Shown here in pieces: positions 1-9,208 of a stretch of DNA of 64,000 nt (its first letter is position 1; each line of letters opens with the position of its first letter). The notes below the pieces were generated by a model. It had not been told where the DNA came from, searched no databases, and was given only the letters and a program-made list of their open reading frames with translations. The translations under genes were made by a program, and so were the position numbers. Source of the stretch: Ancylobacter polymorphus (lineage in GTDB: Bacteria > Pseudomonadota > Alphaproteobacteria > Rhizobiales > Xanthobacteraceae); assembly GCF_022836935.1 (NCBI RefSeq), contig NZ_CP083239.1:4230001-4294000 (forward strand), read 5' to 3'.

Positions 1-28
1 TCGGCCTTCCTCTCTGGTACGCGGGTAG

Positions 29-997
29 ATGCTGGTCTTTGTCGTTGAAACGGTCACCGGGGGTGGCGCCCTCGGTGCGGAACTTCCGGCCTCGCTGATA
101 GCCGAAGGCGCGCTGATGCGCGACACGCTGATCGGCGACCTGGAGGATCTTCCCGGCGTCCGGGTGGTCACCACCCATGATGCGCGCTTCCCCGCCCCGC
201 CGCGCGGCACCAGCACGGCGCTGCGCCTCGGCGACGACCCCGCCTCGGTGTGGCGGCTCATGGCGCGGGAGGCCGATTGCTGCTGGCCGATCGCGCCGGA
301 AAGCGCGGGCGTGCTCGAACGCCTCGTCTTCGACCTGCGCGCCCAGTGCCGGCGGGTGGTGGCGCCGGAGGCGGAAACCATCGCGCTCTGCGCCAGCAAG
401 CGGCGCACGGCGCAAGCACTGGCGGCCGCCGGCGTGGCCGTCATTCCCACCTGGCCGCTCGACGCACTGCCGGCGGAGGTCCCCGGCCCCTTCGTGGTCA
501 AACCGGATGACGGCGCCGGCGGGGTCGGGCTGCGCGTCATCGACCAGCGCCCGACGCCACCCTATCCGCCGGGCCATGTCATCCAGCCCTTGGTCGCGGG
601 CGAGGCGGCGAGCCTCACTTTGCTGTGCCAGAACGGGCGGACCCATGTTCTGACCGCCAACCGTCAGCACATCGCACGCGACGATGGCAGGTTGCGCTTC
701 ACCGGCGTCACCGTCGGCGCGTTCCCGGTTGACGAGGCGCTGCGGTCTTTCGGCGAGAGCATCGGCGCGGCGCTGCCGGGTCTGCACGGTCTCGTCGGGG
801 TCGACTACATCGCGACAGCGGACGGTCCGGTAGCGGTGGAGGTCAATCCGCGCCTCACCACCTCCTATGCGGGCCTGCGCCGGTCGCTGGCGGTCAACCC
901 GCTGGCCTTCATGAGCGAATTCATCCGCGACGGCGCGGTGCCGGACCTGCCGCACCTGCCGCCTGCCCTTCCCGTCGACATCGTGCCTGAGGAATGA
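29..997 (+). CDS. ATP-grasp ligase, MfnD-like (tyramine--L-glutamate ligase family)
   Basis: A 322-residue ATP-grasp protein. The N-terminal block VETVTGGGALG resembles the start of archaeal MfnD, which joins glutamate to tyramine in methanofuran synthesis. The ATP-grasp core is visible as PFVVKPDDGAGGVGLRV (about residues 150-170) and a metal-binding VEVNPRLTTSY near residue 275. Methylotrophic proteobacteria carry such genes in their formaldehyde-oxidation clusters. The next gene (MfnF-like) overlaps its end by 4 bp, so the two are probably co-translated. A TAG at 26-28 directly before the ATG suggests the end of an upstream gene in the same operon. The exact substrate is inferred from family and neighbours. 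Confidence 0.7.
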   Translation: MLVFVVETVTGGGALGAELPASLIAEGALMRDTLIGDLEDLPGVRVVTTHDARFPAPPRGTSTALRLGDDPASVWRLMAREADCCWPIAPESAGVLERLVFDLRAQCRRVVAPEAETIALCASKRRTAQALAAAGVAVIPTWPLDALPAEVPGPFVVKPDDGAGGVGLRVIDQRPTPPYPPGHVIQPLVAGEAASLTLLCQNGRTHVLTANRQHIARDDGRLRFTGVTVGAFPVDEALRSFGESIGAALPGLHGLVGVDYIATADGPVAVEVNPRLTTSYAGLRRSLAVNPLAFMSEFIRDGAVPDLPHLPPALPVDIVPEE

Positions 998-2043
998 CCG
1001 TGAAGAGAATTGCCCGCCTGGGATGGGATGTCGGCGGCGCCCATGTGAAGCTCGCCGCCTTCGGGCAGGATGGACGGCTCAAGGCCGTGCGCATCGCCCC
1101 CTGCCCGGTGTGGAAGGGCGAGGAGGCGCTTGCCGCCACGCTGCGCGACCTGCGCGCCGAGTTCGAGCCCGGCGTGCCCTCTGCCGTCACCATGACCGCC
1201 GAGGGCGCCGATCTCTGGCCGGACCGCCACGCCGGCGTGGTCGGCACCGTGGGTCTGCTGATGCAGGCGCTGGCCGGCGCGCCGCTGGCGCTGTTCGCCG
1301 GGCCGGAAGGCTTCGTGCCGCCCGAGCGCGCGGCCGAGCATGCCGAGGCCATCGCCTCGGCCAATTGGTACGCCACCGCCGCCGTTCTGGCGCATCTCCT
1401 GCCCGGCGGCATTCTCGTCGATATCGGCTCGACCACGGCCGACCTCATTCCCTTCGAAGCCGGGCGGGTGACGGCGCGCGGCTTCTCAGATGCCGAACGC
1501 CTCGCCAGCAATGAGCTGGTTTACACAGGCGCCGCCCGCACGCCGGTGATGGCGCTGGCGGCCGAGGCGCCATTCGCGGGCCGCTGGCTGCCGTTGATGG
1601 CTGAGCTGTTCGCTACCACGGCGGATATTCACCGCCTTACCGGCGACCTGACCGAGGAGGCGGATCTCTACCCGAGCGCCGATGGCGGGCCGAAGACGGC
1701 AGAGGCCAGCGCCCGCCGCCTGCTGCGGATGATCGGACAGGATCTCACGCCGCCGCTCCTGCCCAAGGCGAAGGCGCTGGCGCGCCACCTCGCGGAGGCA
1801 CAGATCACCCGCATCGGCCGCGCCTTCGACTGTGTCGCCTCGGCGCAGGAGAACGCGCCGGAGATGCTGGTCGGCGCCGGCGTCGGCCGTTTCATGGCGG
1901 CGCGGCTCGCCGAACGGTGCGACCTGACCTATCTCGACCTTGCCGACGTGCTGACCGACGACCCCGCCCTCTCACGCCAGGCGGCGGACTGCGCCCCGGC
2001 CGTGGCGGTCGGCCTGCTCGCCGCCGCGCTCGACGCCGCCTGA
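994..2043 (+). CDS. MfnF-like protein (H4MPT-linked C1 transfer pathway, hydantoinase-A-like fold)
   Basis: A 349-residue protein of the family annotated as H4MPT-linked C1 transfer pathway protein, related to archaeal MfnF, which condenses the furan and tyramine parts of methanofuran. The N-terminal GWDVGGAHVKLA and the internal ILVDIGSTTADLIPF are the two phosphate-loop-like blocks of the ASKHA/hydantoinase-A fold. It overlaps the preceding ATP-grasp gene by 4 bp and is followed 30 bp later by a folB-like gene, forming a compact C1-cofactor operon. Family membership is clear; function in this organism is inferred. Confidence 0.7.
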   Translation: MTVKRIARLGWDVGGAHVKLAAFGQDGRLKAVRIAPCPVWKGEEALAATLRDLRAEFEPGVPSAVTMTAEGADLWPDRHAGVVGTVGLLMQALAGAPLALFAGPEGFVPPERAAEHAEAIASANWYATAAVLAHLLPGGILVDIGSTTADLIPFEAGRVTARGFSDAERLASNELVYTGAARTPVMALAAEAPFAGRWLPLMAELFATTADIHRLTGDLTEEADLYPSADGGPKTAEASARRLLRMIGQDLTPPLLPKAKALARHLAEAQITRIGRAFDCVASAQENAPEMLVGAGVGRFMAARLAERCDLTYLDLADVLTDDPALSRQAADCAPAVAVGLLAAALDAA

Positions 2044-2073
2044 CCCACCGAAGAACCCACGGGAATTCCGCTC

Positions 2074-2436
2074 ATGTCCGACCGCATCTTCCTCCGGGGC
2101 GTCGAACTGCACGCCTGGCACGGCCTGCATGAGGAGGAGGCGCGGCTTGGCCAGCGTTTCATCGTCGATATCGACTGGTGGCTCGACGCCGGCGACGCCG
2201 CCGCCCACGACAATTACGCCGAGACCGTCGGCTATGAGAAAGTGTTCGAGGTCATCCACGAAGTGTCCTCCAGCCACCGCTTCCACATTCTCGAAGCCTT
2301 CGCCCAGGCCATCGCCGAGGCGGTGCTCACCCGTTATCCCCGGGTGGAGAAGGTGCGGGTGGAACTGCACAAGCCTTCCGCGCCGATCGCCGGCATCTTC
2401 CGCGACGCCGGGGTCGAGATCACCCGCCATCGCTGA
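2074..2436 (+). CDS. folB: Dihydroneopterin aldolase-like protein
   Basis: A 120-residue protein of normal FolB length. Visible family marks are the N-terminal IFLRGVELHAWHGLHEEE, where FolB proteins carry the pterin-binding region, and a C-terminal VRVELHKPSAPIAG with the conserved lysine-proline. FolB splits dihydroneopterin into hydroxymethyl-dihydropterin and glycolaldehyde on the way to folate. In methylotrophs a second copy often sits with methanofuran/tetrahydromethanopterin genes and is thought to serve that cofactor. Its position directly behind the mfnD- and mfnF-like genes favours that role here (inference). Confidence 0.8.
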   Translation: MSDRIFLRGVELHAWHGLHEEEARLGQRFIVDIDWWLDAGDAAAHDNYAETVGYEKVFEVIHEVSSSHRFHILEAFAQAIAEAVLTRYPRVEKVRVELHKPSAPIAGIFRDAGVEITRHR

Positions 2437-2520
2437 ACCCCTGGCGCCACCGCTTCAGGCTTCCGGCGTGCGCCGGAATTGACTACCTCTTGACGTTCAG
2501 ACGCTTTCCCGGAGTCGACC

Positions 2521-3351
2521 ATGTCGCGCGATGCTGTGCCCCCGCCTGTCCGTCTCGGCGACTACCGGCCGCCGGACTGGCTCGTCGACACGGTGCATCT
2601 CGATGTGCATCTGCACCCGACCGCCGCGCGAATCCGCGCCCGGCTGGCGCTGCGCCCGAATCCTGAAGGGCGCGAGGGTTCGCCCATCGTTCTCGACGGC
2701 GACGAGCTCAGCCTGAAATCGCTCACGCTGGACGGCGTGCCGCTCGCCGGCACCGCCTATGTCGTCACCCCGACGGCGCTGACCCTGCTTGCCCCGCCCC
2801 AGCGCGCGCTGACGCTGGAGATCGAGACGGTGGTGAACCCCACCGCCAACACCAAGCTGATGGGCCTCTACCGCTCCAGCGGCACCTATTGCACCCAGTG
2901 CGAGGCGGAGGGCTTCCGCCGCATCACCTATTTCCCGGACCGGCCGGACGTTCTCGCCGTCTACACCACCCGCATCGAGGCCGAGCGCGAGGAGGCGCCG
3001 GTTCTGCTCGGCAATGGCAATCCGGTGGAAAGCGGGCCGGTGGAGGGCACAAGCCGGCACTACGCGGTGTGGCATGATCCCTGGCCGAAGCCCTGCTACC
3101 TCTTCGCGCTGGTCGGCGGGCGGCTCGACCGCATCGCCGACGACTTCGTCACCGCCACCGGCAAGAAGGTCGAACTCGCCATCTATGTCGAGCCCGGCAA
3201 AACCGAGCGCGCGGGCTACGCCATGGACGCGCTCAAGCGCTCCATGCGCTGGGACGAGGAAGTGTTCGGCTGCGAATACGACCTCGACGTGTTCAACATC
3301 GTCGCCGTGGCCGATTTCAACATGGGGGCGATGGAGAACAAGGGGCTGAAT
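2521..3351 (+). pseudogene. pepN: Aminopeptidase N, 5' part (disrupted by the mobile insertion)
   Basis: This encodes residues 1-277 of an M1-family zinc aminopeptidase. It includes the beta-rich N-terminal domain and the exopeptidase motif GAMEN (about residues 271-275), followed by KGLN. In intact PepN the next residues are IFN-KYVLA, and exactly this continuation is found 12.3 kb away at 15,675. The frame here runs a further 14 codons into foreign DNA and stops at 3396. The zinc-binding HEXXH is absent from this half, so it cannot be active alone. The ATG at 2521 gives a product that aligns from the usual PepN start. Confidence 0.93.
3347..3351. repeat. Left copy of putative target-site duplication (TGAAT)
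   Basis: TGAAT (or GAAT if the duplication is 4 bp) ends the 5' pepN fragment. The same bases begin the 3' fragment at 15,670-15,674. Dropping one copy together with the intervening DNA restores the pepN frame as K-G-L-N-I-F-N. IS1380-family elements usually make 4 bp duplications (family knowledge); 4 and 5 bp cannot be told apart here. Confidence 0.7.
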
Positions 3352-3636
3352 CGGCAATCGCCCAAGCCGAACCGGGGACCAGGTCCGCGGGCTTGAAGAC
3401 GACCGTGTTGCCATAGCAAATCGCAGGCGCGATCTTCCATGCTGGAATGGCGATCGGGAAATTCCACGGCGTGATAATGCCGACGACGCCGACCGGCTCG
3501 CGTGTTATCTCGACGGTGAAGCTGGGGCGGATCGACGGCAGGATCTCGCCCGTGAGGCGCAACGCCTCCCCGGCAAAGAAGTCGAATATCTGGGCCGCCC
3601 GCACAGTTTCTCTGGGCTTCGGTCACACTCGCTTCT
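3352..3636 (-). pseudogene. Aldehyde dehydrogenase, internal fragment
   Basis: A minus-strand frame encodes part of the NAD-dependent aldehyde dehydrogenase fold: ETVRAAQIFDFFAGEALRL, then GIITPWNFPIAIPAWKIAPA, then FKPADLVPGSAWAIA. These are the Rossmann-domain motifs near residues 100-190 of a typical ~480-residue enzyme. Both ends are missing. The C-terminal cut coincides with the pepN junction at 3352, and the N-terminal side is joined to an acyl-CoA dehydrogenase fragment near 3632. The catalytic Cys region is absent, so it is not functional. Confidence 0.85.
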
Positions 3637-3921
3637 CATCCAGGTCGCCATGTTGTGGATGGAGAGATAGGCCGAGGTGCCGGGGCAGGCGGTGGCGAGC
3701 TGCTCGAAGATGAGCGCCGCGTCGAGCCGCGAGAGACCGGAGCCGCCCACGTCCTCCTTCACATAGATGCCGCCCATGCCGAGCGCCGCTGCGGCGCGCA
3801 GCTGGTCCTTCGGGAAGTGCTTCTTCTCGTCCCACTCTGCGGCATAGGGCGCGATCTCGACATTGGCGAAATCGCGCGCCATCTCGCGGATGGCCTGCTG
3901 GTCCTCGGTGAGCGTGAACAT
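3637..3921 (-). pseudogene. Acyl-CoA dehydrogenase, N-terminal fragment
   Basis: The minus-strand start MFTLTEDQQAIREMARDFAN, followed by GMGGIYVKEDVGGSGLSRLD and SAYLSIHNMATWM, is the N-terminal ~95 residues of an isobutyryl-CoA-type acyl-CoA dehydrogenase. After MATWM the similarity ends abruptly and a fused aldehyde dehydrogenase fragment follows in another frame. The FAD- and CoA-binding middle and C-terminal domains are missing. It lies behind an mmsA remnant; in many alphaproteobacteria mmsA and this dehydrogenase sit together in a valine catabolic operon, so this is probably a decayed piece of one. Confidence 0.85.
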
Positions 3922-4027
3922 GCCGGGCGCCCTCGTGCGAGCCGTCATCACTCCACCACGGCCGGGCCGTGGCGGACATGCGAAAGCCGGGGCTGCGCCA
4001 CCTCAAGGATGGCGCAACCGAGCCGGG

Positions 4028-5282
<1,255 letters not shown>

Positions 5283-5290
<8 letters not shown>

Positions 5291-5816
5291 CATTGGGCGC
5301 ATGAGGGCTGATATTGGCCGAAACCAGCGCTGCGCCCATTTCCCCGCCATGGGCATCGGGACGGTGGAACCAGTCGATGTCGTACCAGGCGGGCTGGTAG
5401 TCGCTGGCCTCGATGGCAATGAAACCGGCGAACCGATCGGGATGCAGCGCGGCCAATTGCAGCGCGATGCGCCCGCCCATTGAGCAGCCGGCCAGTACCG
5501 GCCGGTCGAGACCCAGCGCCACCATGAGCGCCAGGATGGTTTCTACATAGGCCTCGGTGGTCAGCAGGTATTCGCGGGTCTCGAACCCTTCCGGTGGCAG
5601 CGACTTGCCGTGCCAGGGCATGTCAAAGGCGACGAACCGATTGTGGGCGATGAAGCGCCGGTCGTTCATCACATGGCGCCATTGCCGGGTATCGGCACCA
5701 GCGGTATGCAGGCACAGCACGGGGCGCCCCTGGCCTGCTTCCTCGAAATAGATCCGGTATCTCTCGCCGCCCTGCTCGATGGCAACATAGCGACCGGTGA
5801 TCGGTTCGATGCTCAT
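5283..5816 (-). pseudogene. Alpha/beta hydrolase, C-terminally truncated
   Basis: An alpha/beta hydrolase whose intact relatives are about 290 residues; only ~177 are encoded. The oxyanion region VLCLHTAGADTRQW, the acid/strand block FDMPWHGKS and the nucleophile elbow GCSMGGR with its serine are present. The frame stops just after GAALVSANISPHAPNAE, where relatives continue with the lid and the catalytic His. At this point the DNA becomes mmsA, so a deletion fused the two genes. The start overlaps the upstream SCP2-like gene by 4 bp, suggesting coupling in the original operon. The substrate cannot be read from sequence. Confidence 0.75.
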
Positions 5817-6214
5817 GCTGCTTCCTCCGCCTTGAGCGCCCCGCGTCCGAGCGCCATAAATTCCTTGAAGAAGCGCAAGTTCTTCACCAGTGTGAGGATA
5901 TCGCCATCGATACGGCCGCGGCCGATCTTCACCAGACCGAAAATGTCGTGGAAACCGGGTGACGGCAGAGGCTGCCAGAAGCGCTCGAGCGCATCGCGAT
6001 CACAGCGCAGTCCAAACCGCCAGGGTGTCTTGCGGCTGGGGCCGGATTGAACCTGGATGAGACGGCCTTTTTCGAAATGCAGATAGGTTTCTTCCCCATC
6101 TACCTCGATCAGCACTGTTTCACTGAAGAGAGCTCCCAGACGCAGAAGGTGCGTGCGGGAGTTATGTGCGGCCTGCATTGCCTTGAATTTAGTTTGGATC
6201 TTCGGGCTGATCAT
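5813..6214 (-). CDS. SCP2-like (sterol-carrier-type) domain protein
   Basis: A 133-residue protein with no signal peptide. The order of segments (TYLHFEKGRLIQVQSG, then DALERFW, then FGLVKIGRGRIDGDILTLVKNLRFFKEFM) resembles small SCP2-like proteins that bind hydrophobic ligands. An AAGGA Shine-Dalgarno sequence lies just before the ATG. It ends in a 4 bp overlap with the hydrolase gene and follows the ompW pseudogene by 215 bp. A role in handling a hydrophobic substrate or product of the monooxygenase pathway is possible but unproven. The family call is tentative. Confidence 0.45.
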   Translation of the reverse strand: MISPKIQTKFKAMQAAHNSRTHLLRLGALFSETVLIEVDGEETYLHFEKGRLIQVQSGPSRKTPWRFGLRCDRDALERFWQPLPSPGFHDIFGLVKIGRGRIDGDILTLVKNLRFFKEFMALGRGALKAEEAA

Positions 6215-6429
6215 TTGGCATCCTTGGCGTCAGTTGATTGTTCGCCAATGTGATGGCGCCGGTAGCCATTCAATGACGTTTCGGGTATCCGTCGATACCT
6301 TTGGGAATTGTCAGCACCGTTTCTTGGATTCCAGAGGTGGAGACCAAACTGCAAAACGCCGACTGCAGGCCCATCCGTGAAGCCAGCGGAGCGCACATCG
6401 CCCCCCGCCGATTAGTCCTGTCAGAATCT

Positions 6430-7080
6430 TCAGAATCTGTAGACGATGCCGGCGCTCAACAGAGTTGGGTTGGCTGTCACTTCTGCCCGAGCTGGATTTC
6501 CGCCGACGGTGCCAGTCGCCGTGGTGGAAAGGAAGATCTTCTTCACGTCCATGTAAACCCCCCATTTGCTGTCGATATCATATTCGAAGCCCGCCTGAAG
6601 AACCGGAGCGAAGGCGTTGTTGACTTTGAGATCGGCGACGGCGCCATCGGAGGTGCCGAAGAAGAGTGTATAGTTCACCCCTGCGCCGACATAGGGCTGA
6701 AATCTCGGACCGAAGTTGGTGAAATGGTACTGCGCTGCGAGGACGGCGGGTGCGTAGTACGTCTTCCCAAGTGTCACGCCGCCGAGCGGACCCGTACCTG
6801 TCAGCGTCGTCTTGGGCGGAATGCCTCCCGTCAACATCAGGCTCACGTTGTTGTCGAAGCGATATCCCACGTCAAACCCCAGTGTGAGATTGTCCTTAGT
6901 GTCAGCACTCGCCCCGGGGATGACACCGCCGCCAACCGAGATGTCTGCCTTCGAGTCAAACAGGACGCCAAGTGGGCCGGTACGAACGAACCAACCCTCC
7001 TTCGATGCGTCTTGTGCTTGTGCGGTCGAAGACATGGTCAATATCGCAAGAGCTCATAAGATCTTCTTCATTTTCTTCAT
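6430..7080 (-). pseudogene. OmpW-family outer-membrane porin with an in-frame TGA in its signal peptide
   Basis: The mature part is a typical OmpW beta-barrel of about 200 residues: GWFVRTGPLGVLF near the start, TPYVGAGVNY-like FQPYVGAGVNYTLFFG in the middle, and the C-terminal LLSAGIVYRF ending in phenylalanine as outer-membrane proteins do. OmpW channels admit small hydrophobic molecules. Upstream, in the same frame, MKKMKKIL then ALAILTMSSTAQA forms a good Sec signal peptide, but codon 9 (7054-7056) is TGA. Starting instead at TTG 7041 or ATG 7035 removes the positively charged N-region, so export should fail unless the stop is read through. Confidence 0.8.
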
Positions 7081-7167
7081 TCCCCCCGTGTGTGTGGATC
7101 GTCGCCACAATGGCCTCCCGATCGCCAATCTTCGCCCATCAGGCGATATCGAAGCATGTTAGCTTCG

Positions 7168-7572
7168 TCATTCCGCGTTCTGAACTCCCTGTGCCCGACC
7201 GCGCCGATGCCCCGATCGCTTTCCGGAGGGAAAGGCACGGGCCAGGAGGTTGTGGGCGATGCGCATCTGGGTCATTTCGCGGCGGGTCTCCGTTTCATGC
7301 TGCCGCAGCACAAGGTCCGACCGCGGCAGCGCAGAGCAGATCAGGACAAAGCCAGCCGCATCATCCTCCGGATAGTGGGTGAGTGCGCCCGAGGTATCGA
7401 CTTCGCCTTCGATCAGCCGCGCGGCGCAAGCCAAGCACCAGCCCTGCTCGCAAATCATCGGGCTCTCCAACCCCGCATCGATAAGCGAGTAGAGCAGATA
7501 CTCGTTGTCCGGCGCCTCGAACGACCAGACACCGTCCGGCCGTTCCAGTGTGACCCTGAATGCCCAGCTCAT
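7168..7572 (-). CDS. Plant-type 2Fe-2S ferredoxin
   Basis: A 134-residue protein with the cluster motif C-x4-C-x2-C in MICEQGWCLACAARL and a fourth cysteine in VLICSALPRSD, as in plant-type ferredoxins. The ATG overlaps the TGA of the alcohol dehydrogenase gene (ATGA), so the two are translationally coupled. The ferredoxin domain ends near residue 100; the basic tail (KRSGHRRGRAQGV) is not typical and may be an extension created by a changed stop. It is distinct from the Rieske protein and the reductase-borne 2Fe-2S domain of the monooxygenase, so its partner is unknown. Confidence 0.8.
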   Translation of the reverse strand: MSWAFRVTLERPDGVWSFEAPDNEYLLYSLIDAGLESPMICEQGWCLACAARLIEGEVDTSGALTHYPEDDAAGFVLICSALPRSDLVLRQHETETRREMTQMRIAHNLLARAFPSGKRSGHRRGRAQGVQNAE

Positions 7573-8630
7573 GGCCGGATGAGCACCTTCTCCACGTTGT
7601 CGAGCCGCTCGCCGAACACGCGATAGGCCTCGCCGGCTTGGTCGAGCGAGAAGTTGTGGGTGAACATCTCAGTCAACGTGATCTTGCCCTCCGTGATGAG
7701 ACGCTGAGCGTTCCACATCTCCGGCCAGACGCTTGCGAAACCGCGCATATGCAACGTGATGTCGCGGAAGAACACATCGAGGAGGTTCACAGGATGCGCC
7801 ATGTCTGTGAACATGCCGAGGCCCGCCATCGTGCCACCAGCGCGGATCAGCGAGAATGACAGATCGAGGCTTTCGCCGGTGCCTACCATCTCGATCACCT
7901 TGTCGACACCCCGTCCGCCGGTGGCTGCCTTAACGGCTTCTACCCCCGCTTCACCGGGCTCGAAGACCTCGATGCCATAGCGCATCTTGGCGGCCTCGCG
8001 CCGGTGCGCGACCGGATCGAAGGCAAAGACTTTGCCCGGACCGCGTTTGGTCGCCAGATCGAGGGCCATCATTCCGGTAGGTCCAAGGCCAACGATCGCT
8101 AGACTTTCGCCGATCTGGACGTCCACCAGCTTATTGGCCAGGATCGCGGTGGGCAGGTTGCATGAGAGCGTCAGCGCCTGCGCGTCCGTCAGCGCATCGT
8201 CGATCTTGATCGTATGGGCATCGGCATGGGGGATCGACATGTACTCCGCCTGCGTCCCATTGAGATCGCCGAAGCCGACACCGAATCCGTAGACTGCGGA
8301 TTTCGTAACTTGGCAGTGTGCCGTGTTGTGATGCCGGCACTGGTAGCAGTCACCGCACGAGGCCGAATAGCCCATCGAAACCCGGTCGCCCTTAGAAAAC
8401 CTGCCGACCTCGGCACCGGTTTCGATCACCTCGCCCGAGAGTTCATGGCCCAGCGTGGAATGACCCTTTCCCATCGCTTGATCCAGGGTGCCGCGCCAGA
8501 TGTGCAGATCCGACCCGCAGATCGAGGTGGCGCGCACCTTCACCAGAATCTGGTGCGGCTCGGTGATTTTCGGATCGTCCACATTGATGGTGCGGATATC
8601 CTTGGGGCCGAAATAGACAGCGGCTTTCAT
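7569..8630 (-). CDS. Zinc-dependent alcohol dehydrogenase (medium-chain)
   Basis: A 353-residue medium-chain dehydrogenase. The catalytic zinc site is seen in SICGSDLH and GHELSGEV, the structural zinc cysteines in ASCGDCYQCRHHNTAHC, and the NAD(P)-binding turn in IVGLGPTGMMALD. The start is the ATG at 8630 (MKAAVYFGPKDI, a standard start for the family); longer versions of the frame have no family similarity. It lies 29 bp behind the luciferase-domain gene and overlaps the ferredoxin gene, so it belongs to the monooxygenase operon. It probably oxidises the alcohol produced by the monooxygenase (inference). Confidence 0.9.
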   Translation of the reverse strand: MKAAVYFGPKDIRTINVDDPKITEPHQILVKVRATSICGSDLHIWRGTLDQAMGKGHSTLGHELSGEVIETGAEVGRFSKGDRVSMGYSASCGDCYQCRHHNTAHCQVTKSAVYGFGVGFGDLNGTQAEYMSIPHADAHTIKIDDALTDAQALTLSCNLPTAILANKLVDVQIGESLAIVGLGPTGMMALDLATKRGPGKVFAFDPVAHRREAAKMRYGIEVFEPGEAGVEAVKAATGGRGVDKVIEMVGTGESLDLSFSLIRAGGTMAGLGMFTDMAHPVNLLDVFFRDITLHMRGFASVWPEMWNAQRLITEGKITLTEMFTHNFSLDQAGEAYRVFGERLDNVEKVLIRP

Positions 8631-8659
8631 GTGCGGTTTCCTCCCTGTTTCCTTGTTCT

Positions 8660-9208
8660 CTACCAACGCGTGTCCGGCAGGATGACGTCGCCGATCCTGC
8701 CAACAGCATATCCGTAGGCAGCCTCTATGATCGAACGCGCGGCGATCAGCTCTTCTTCGTCCCTTGGGGCAAAGACGATCAGGCTTTGCGGCGGCACCGC
8801 ACCGGCCATGTAGCGGGCGAAGGGATGAACGGTTCCCCAGCCAAGCGTCAGAATCCGTTGTGCCCATTCCGGGCGCAAGCCGAGATGCATCGCGCCGTCG
8901 GCGCGCAGGATTAGCCAGACAGGGTCGCTGACAAAGGCCTCGGGCTGGCCCCGCGCGAGTTCTTCGTCAAGGGCGAAGCCATGTCCGGGCGTTTGGAATG
9001 GCGCCTCGCAGGAGGTGCTGCCGGGCAAGGTGCCCGCAAAGGCCGCGATTGCGGCCAGCAATGCGGGACTTGCCCGATCTTCATCCTGTAAACAGGGCCA
9101 TTTCGCATCTAGGTGCGGGGGGGCGCCAACCCTCTTTTGCAAACTGCGCAGTGAGGGTGCCAGCTCCCAGACCTGAATCTCCGACAGATTCTTAGCCGAA
9201 GCTGTCAT
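8660..9208 (-). CDS. Luciferase-domain (DUF5519-like) protein
   Basis: A 182-residue protein. The C-terminal half, with AMHLGLRPEWAQRILTLGWG, then VPPQSLIVFAPRDEEELIAA, resembles the small luciferase-like DUF5519 domain, where a His-Leu pair and a tryptophan/glycine turn precede a YGPRDEEE-like block. The N-terminal half contains no clear motif. It overlaps the reductase gene by 17 bp and precedes the alcohol dehydrogenase by 29 bp, so it is co-transcribed with the monooxygenase. Its role is unknown; being embedded in the operon suggests substrate binding or assembly rather than housekeeping. The domain call is by eye. Confidence 0.5.
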   Translation of the reverse strand: MTASAKNLSEIQVWELAPSLRSLQKRVGAPPHLDAKWPCLQDEDRASPALLAAIAAFAGTLPGSTSCEAPFQTPGHGFALDEELARGQPEAFVSDPVWLILRADGAMHLGLRPEWAQRILTLGWGTVHPFARYMAGAVPPQSLIVFAPRDEEELIAARSIIEAAYGYAVGRIGDVILPDTRW

